From: Sphaeroforma sirkka
Lineage: Eukaryota > Opisthokonta > Ichthyosporea > Ichthyophonida
NCBI GenBank assembly: GCA_001586965.3
Contig: LUCW03002184.1
Location: 50,001-95,000, forward strand
DNA: 45,000 nt
Direction of reading: 5' to 3'
The notes below the pieces were generated by a model. The model was not told where the DNA came from. It ran no database searches and saw only the letters and a list, made by a program, of their open reading frames with translations. A program made the position numbers and the translations under genes. Positions 43,086 to 45,000 of the stretch are shown here, piece by piece. How positions within the stretch are numbered: position 1 is the stretch's first letter; the number at the start of each line of letters is the position of its first letter.

Positions 43086-45000
43086 TTTACATGTTGCACA
43101 AGCAAAGTCTATTCTATTGGCATTTCTATCGCATTTTACATCAATGCCGCTGGTTTGATCGATCGCTTTGCTAGCATTTAACCTTGTATGCACCAATCCA
43201 TCAATAGCTACTGAGGCAAGTATCAGAATAACGAGCGGAACTGAAATTATTCGATCCAATGGCATCTCACCTGTTTTAGACACCTGCTAGTACGCATTTA
43301 CAGTGAGAAGTAGCCAATAGCGGTGCTGAGACGGTTATTTTAGTATGACTCTCAATGTATTTCACTTGTTCGATTGCTTCACTATTGTCAAATTCCGTTA
43401 CACGCCCATTAGCAGTCGAGTTGTTTACCGAGGCAAGTAGTGTTTTGACAGGTAGAGCTGCAGCTGTTAGCTTTCTTATTTCATTTAATCTGTACCTCAC
43501 TTGTTCATTGCTCGACTATTACTAGAGCTCGTTTGCACACCCAACCACGATTTGTATTTCGAGCTTTAATTGTTAGCATGTCTATCTCACTTACTATGTA
43601 TATCACATGTTCGATTGCTTCCCTATCATCACAACTCTCTAACACACCACCCAGCAATCGTCTACTGGGGTCAGTAGCAGGTTTATCGATTCGCAGGGGG
43701 GACTAGGAGCATTCATCTCTCATTTGTAGTCGTGTCCGTCGATAGTCCAATAGCCCGTGTAGCACATCACCTCCTATCTCTCGATCACACAGATGGCAGC
43801 CCTAGAGCCGTACTTGATCTTCACGCCCTCCGTACTGCGCTACTATATGCACCACTTCGCCAGTGTCTACATACAACTTCTCGCCGGCATTCTGATGTAT
43901 ATCGAACAAGCCAAGTACTTCATTCGTCTGTGTATGGGGTTAGCCACCTTCAAACTCACCCACCTGATTGTGTATGCTGAGATACCCGTATTAGTCTATC
44001 TCAGTGGATCGGTGTCTGCGGGCGTGTGGCTGTGGGCAGTGATACAGGCAGCGGCCAGTTGGGTCTTCATCAACCTAAGCTTTGTTATCACCACCCACCA
44101 TCACGACGAGTATGTTCTTCTTTCGATGTCCTTTCTTTCGATGAGTATGTGCTTTCTTTCGATCAGTATGTCCTCTCTTTCGATCAGTATGTCCTCTCTT
44201 TCGATCAGTATGTCCTTTCTTTCGATCAGTATGTCCTTTCTTTCGATCATTATGTCCTTTCTTTCAATACCTGGGTGGCTTGTACATGGTGTCTATTATT
44301 ACCGCGCAGCACACTATGGGAGTGTTAAATTGGTGGGGTTTAAAAACTGGAGCTGGAGGTATTCTGTGGCTAGTTGACACAAGCTACTACCATGTGTGAC
44401 GTTATTAATTTTAGCATCGGTACCACCACACACCATCACGATGAGTACGTTCTTCCCTATGCCTACTTGGGGGTGGCTTGAACGTTTTGTTCATTGTCTC
44501 AGTGGATCACTCTGGTGTTTTGCATCCAGAAAATAGTCTGGAAGAGATACATACGACACCTATAGCTACGGAAGCTTGCAGTGTACTTGATCATAAGCCC
44601 TTATTGCATGACGACCATACATGAATACACTATAGTACATTATGGACCAACTCGACCTGTTGTGCTGTGACGGTACCTGCTAATCCCTAGATATACACGG
44701 GAAACGTCTGATTCCCAGTTGTATCGGTCACATTGAGTACCAAACCACTCATACACCGCGTGCTGCCCACCCACCCACCCGTCCCTCTCTCAGGATCTGG
44801 CATCAGGGCGACACAGCCATCTCCGGGGACTTTGGACTGCTGCAAGCCGAGGCCACGCGCGACCGAGTGGAGTGTGTGCACTCACCCTTTGCCATGTACA
44901 TGTTTGGCGACCACGTTCTACACCATCTGTTCCCGTGTGTGGACCATGGTTACCTGGAGGTGTTGTATCCCGTACTGTTGCAGACGCTTGAGGAGTTTGG
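37195..45000 (+). CDS. Cyt-b5-r: Cytochrome b5-fatty acid desaturase fusion (Cyt-b5-related type), 3' partial, frameshifted
   Basis: Exons: 37195-37480, 38486-38668, 39094-39299, 42444-42546, 43793-44109, 44794->45000. The cytochrome b5 domain has heme ligand 1 in HPGG (residues 84-87) and ligand 2 in EASHI after the first splice (about residue 107). Exon 2 needs one base removed from the A6 run at 38549-38554 to read on into [20 protein letters not shown]. Exon 3 encodes a hydrophobic membrane segment ([23 protein letters not shown]). Exon 4 has histidine box 2 ([20 protein letters not shown]). Exon 5 has membrane segments and THHHDE. Exon 6 has [11 protein letters not shown]. Such ER proteins resemble front-end or sphingolipid desaturases; the exact substrate is unknown. 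Box 1 (HNxxH) was not found. It may be a pseudogene or carry a sequencing error and a missed micro-exon. Confidence 0.85.
37481..38485. repeat. Desaturase intron 1, with TA/CA microsatellites
   Basis: Unique sequence to 37905, then almost continuous TA/CA repeats at 37908-38440. A short stretch at 37815-37865 weakly resembles the start of exon 2 (GTACGGATATAA is shared). Confidence 0.85.
38669..39093 (+). other. Desaturase intron 2
   Basis: Unique AT-rich intron with no other feature. It ends at acceptor TTGAAAG, the only nearby AG giving a phase-0 entry to exon 3. Confidence 0.55.
39300..41030. repeat. AT desert in desaturase intron 3
   Basis: About 1.7 kb composed of TA tracts (39367-39436 and many shorter ones), ATA/TAATAA-type sequence and TATG words, with hardly any G+C-rich stretch until about 40900. 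No coding sequence seen. Confidence 0.85.
41305..41574 (-). CDS. Putative terminal exon of an unidentified Cys-containing protein
   Basis: Minus-strand open frame ending TAA at 41305-41307. Its content is not repeat-derived: [53 protein letters not shown]. Four cysteines suggest a secreted or extracellular domain. It may be spliced to the exon at 41707-42069, but no strong phase-matching splice pair was found. Not recognised. Confidence 0.4.
   Translation of the reverse strand: MHMITLTASSVSTSQANACIDGSPDTIIEAQTMSKHSYTQLGQYRIKSPEVQWYNSCLPIIPLVKEVMGGTDCQAEWCNKRLSEILSMI
41707..42069 (-). CDS. Putative exon of an unidentified Cys-containing protein
   Basis: Minus-strand frame of 121 codons after a GAAAGCAG acceptor, with good protein character: [74 protein letters not shown]. 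Six or more cysteines. It stops at TAA (41707-41709) or is spliced just before. A further coding-like stretch ([20 protein letters not shown]) lies upstream at about 42195-42298. It is antisense to the desaturase and wholly inside its introns. Family not recognised. Confidence 0.5.
   Translation of the reverse strand, partial: DAIRTEFAIESTKDVYDSLFKYVCTDCVNTAYHITWNGQDCAQNKNIYQTESGWTQLYDHRVNSTANIMMLYDDECLIKLKARHKICTESVAEVAAACWRLTKGTEICSNVVNSSASIKP
42070..42443. other. Between the antisense exon and desaturase exon 4
   Basis: Contains an AT-rich stretch with ATTAAAATTAAT words (42100-42185) and the minus-strand coding-like segment at about 42195-42298 noted with the preceding gene. No first histidine box was found here on the plus strand. 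Confidence 0.5.
42605..43082. repeat. (TA)n and mixed microsatellites, desaturase intron 4
   Basis: Pure TA at about 42607-42690, then TG/TA mixtures, and TA again at 43043-43081. Confidence 0.95.
43083..43720 (-). pseudogene. Three tandem diverged coding modules, antisense
   Basis: Three minus-strand segments align in protein: [15 protein letters not shown] (about 43373), [13 protein letters not shown] (about 43160) and [16 protein letters not shown] (about 43614). Two of them have LASV about 20 residues upstream ([28 protein letters not shown]). Unit spacing is about 213-241 bases. The units lie in different frames with intervening stops, so they are either separate exons of a gene or decayed duplicates. 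The middle one is open for 74 codons. Function unknown; possibly part of the same locus as the exons at 41.3-42.1 kb. Confidence 0.45.
44114..44265 (+). repeat. 21-bp tandem repeat, about seven copies, desaturase intron 5
   Basis: Units of TTTCGATCAGTATGTCC plus a short pyrimidine tail, directly after the exon 5 donor. The 21-base period keeps the exon 5 frame open through the array (SISMSFL repeats), but the GTATGT donor at 44110 and the downstream exon argue that it is intronic. Confidence 0.92.
44418..44500 (+). pseudogene. Partial duplicate of the third-histidine-box exon end
   Basis: ACCACCACACACCATCACGA and the following GTACGTTCTT correspond to the end of exon 5 and its donor (44088-44120). 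The similarity resumes downstream of the 21-bp array (GGGTGGCTTG at 44272 and GGGTGGCTTG at 44470). A truncated exon copy within the intron. Confidence 0.7.

Overview
Eukaryotic nuclear DNA. The evidence is spliceosomal introns with GT...AG borders (donors mostly GTATGT, GTATGC, GTAAGT or GTGTGT), short exons in long introns, and very many (TA)n and (CA)n microsatellites. The gene families (Rab18 GTPase, a BRWD/PHIP-type WD40-bromodomain protein, a cytochrome b5-fused desaturase) suggest an opisthokont, possibly a unicellular holozoan such as an ichthyosporean. The organism is inference and is not proved by the sequence.

Layout. (1) 1-6797, plus strand: a Rab18-like small GTPase, complete except for its first few codons, in six exons; its introns carry microsatellites and two tandem arrays. 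(2) 6.8-14.28 kb: a transposon-rich gap. It holds an orphan exon-like ORF (7744-7866), a decayed non-LTR reverse-transcriptase pseudogene (8336-10186, minus), a 743-bp element with about 72-bp inverted termini (10438-11180), a left-truncated second copy (about 12058-12627), and a possible retroelement relic with an internally duplicated segment (12.75-13.56 kb). (3) 35963 down to 14286, minus strand: one gene of 26 exons. Every junction keeps phase, giving 2531 codons plus stop. It encodes a long Asn/Ser/Thr-rich N-terminus, a BRWD/PHIP-type WD40 propeller, an acidic/basic disordered linker and three bromodomains. I see no Tudor-like BRWD domain between propeller and bromodomains. (4) 35.96-37.19 kb: a divergent intergenic region with about 340 bp of nearly pure (TA)n next to the start of the WD40-bromodomain gene. 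(5) 37195 to the window end, plus strand: a cytochrome b5 / fatty-acid-desaturase fusion (Cyt-b5-related type), with a one-base frameshift in an A6 run and no first histidine box that I could find. An unidentified Cys-containing protein, and a tandem set of three diverged coding modules, lie antisense within its introns.

Function. Rab18 acts in ER/lipid-droplet traffic, the desaturase-like protein in ER lipid metabolism, and the WD40-bromodomain protein as a probable chromatin reader. Nothing suggests co-regulation apart from the shared divergent promoter region of the last two.

The main theme is local tandem duplication reaching into exons and splice signals. It has produced a 60-bp in-frame micro-exon, a frameshifted relic WD40 exon, a repeated desaturase exon end, an intron made of two tandem copies of itself, and several arrays abutting splice sites.
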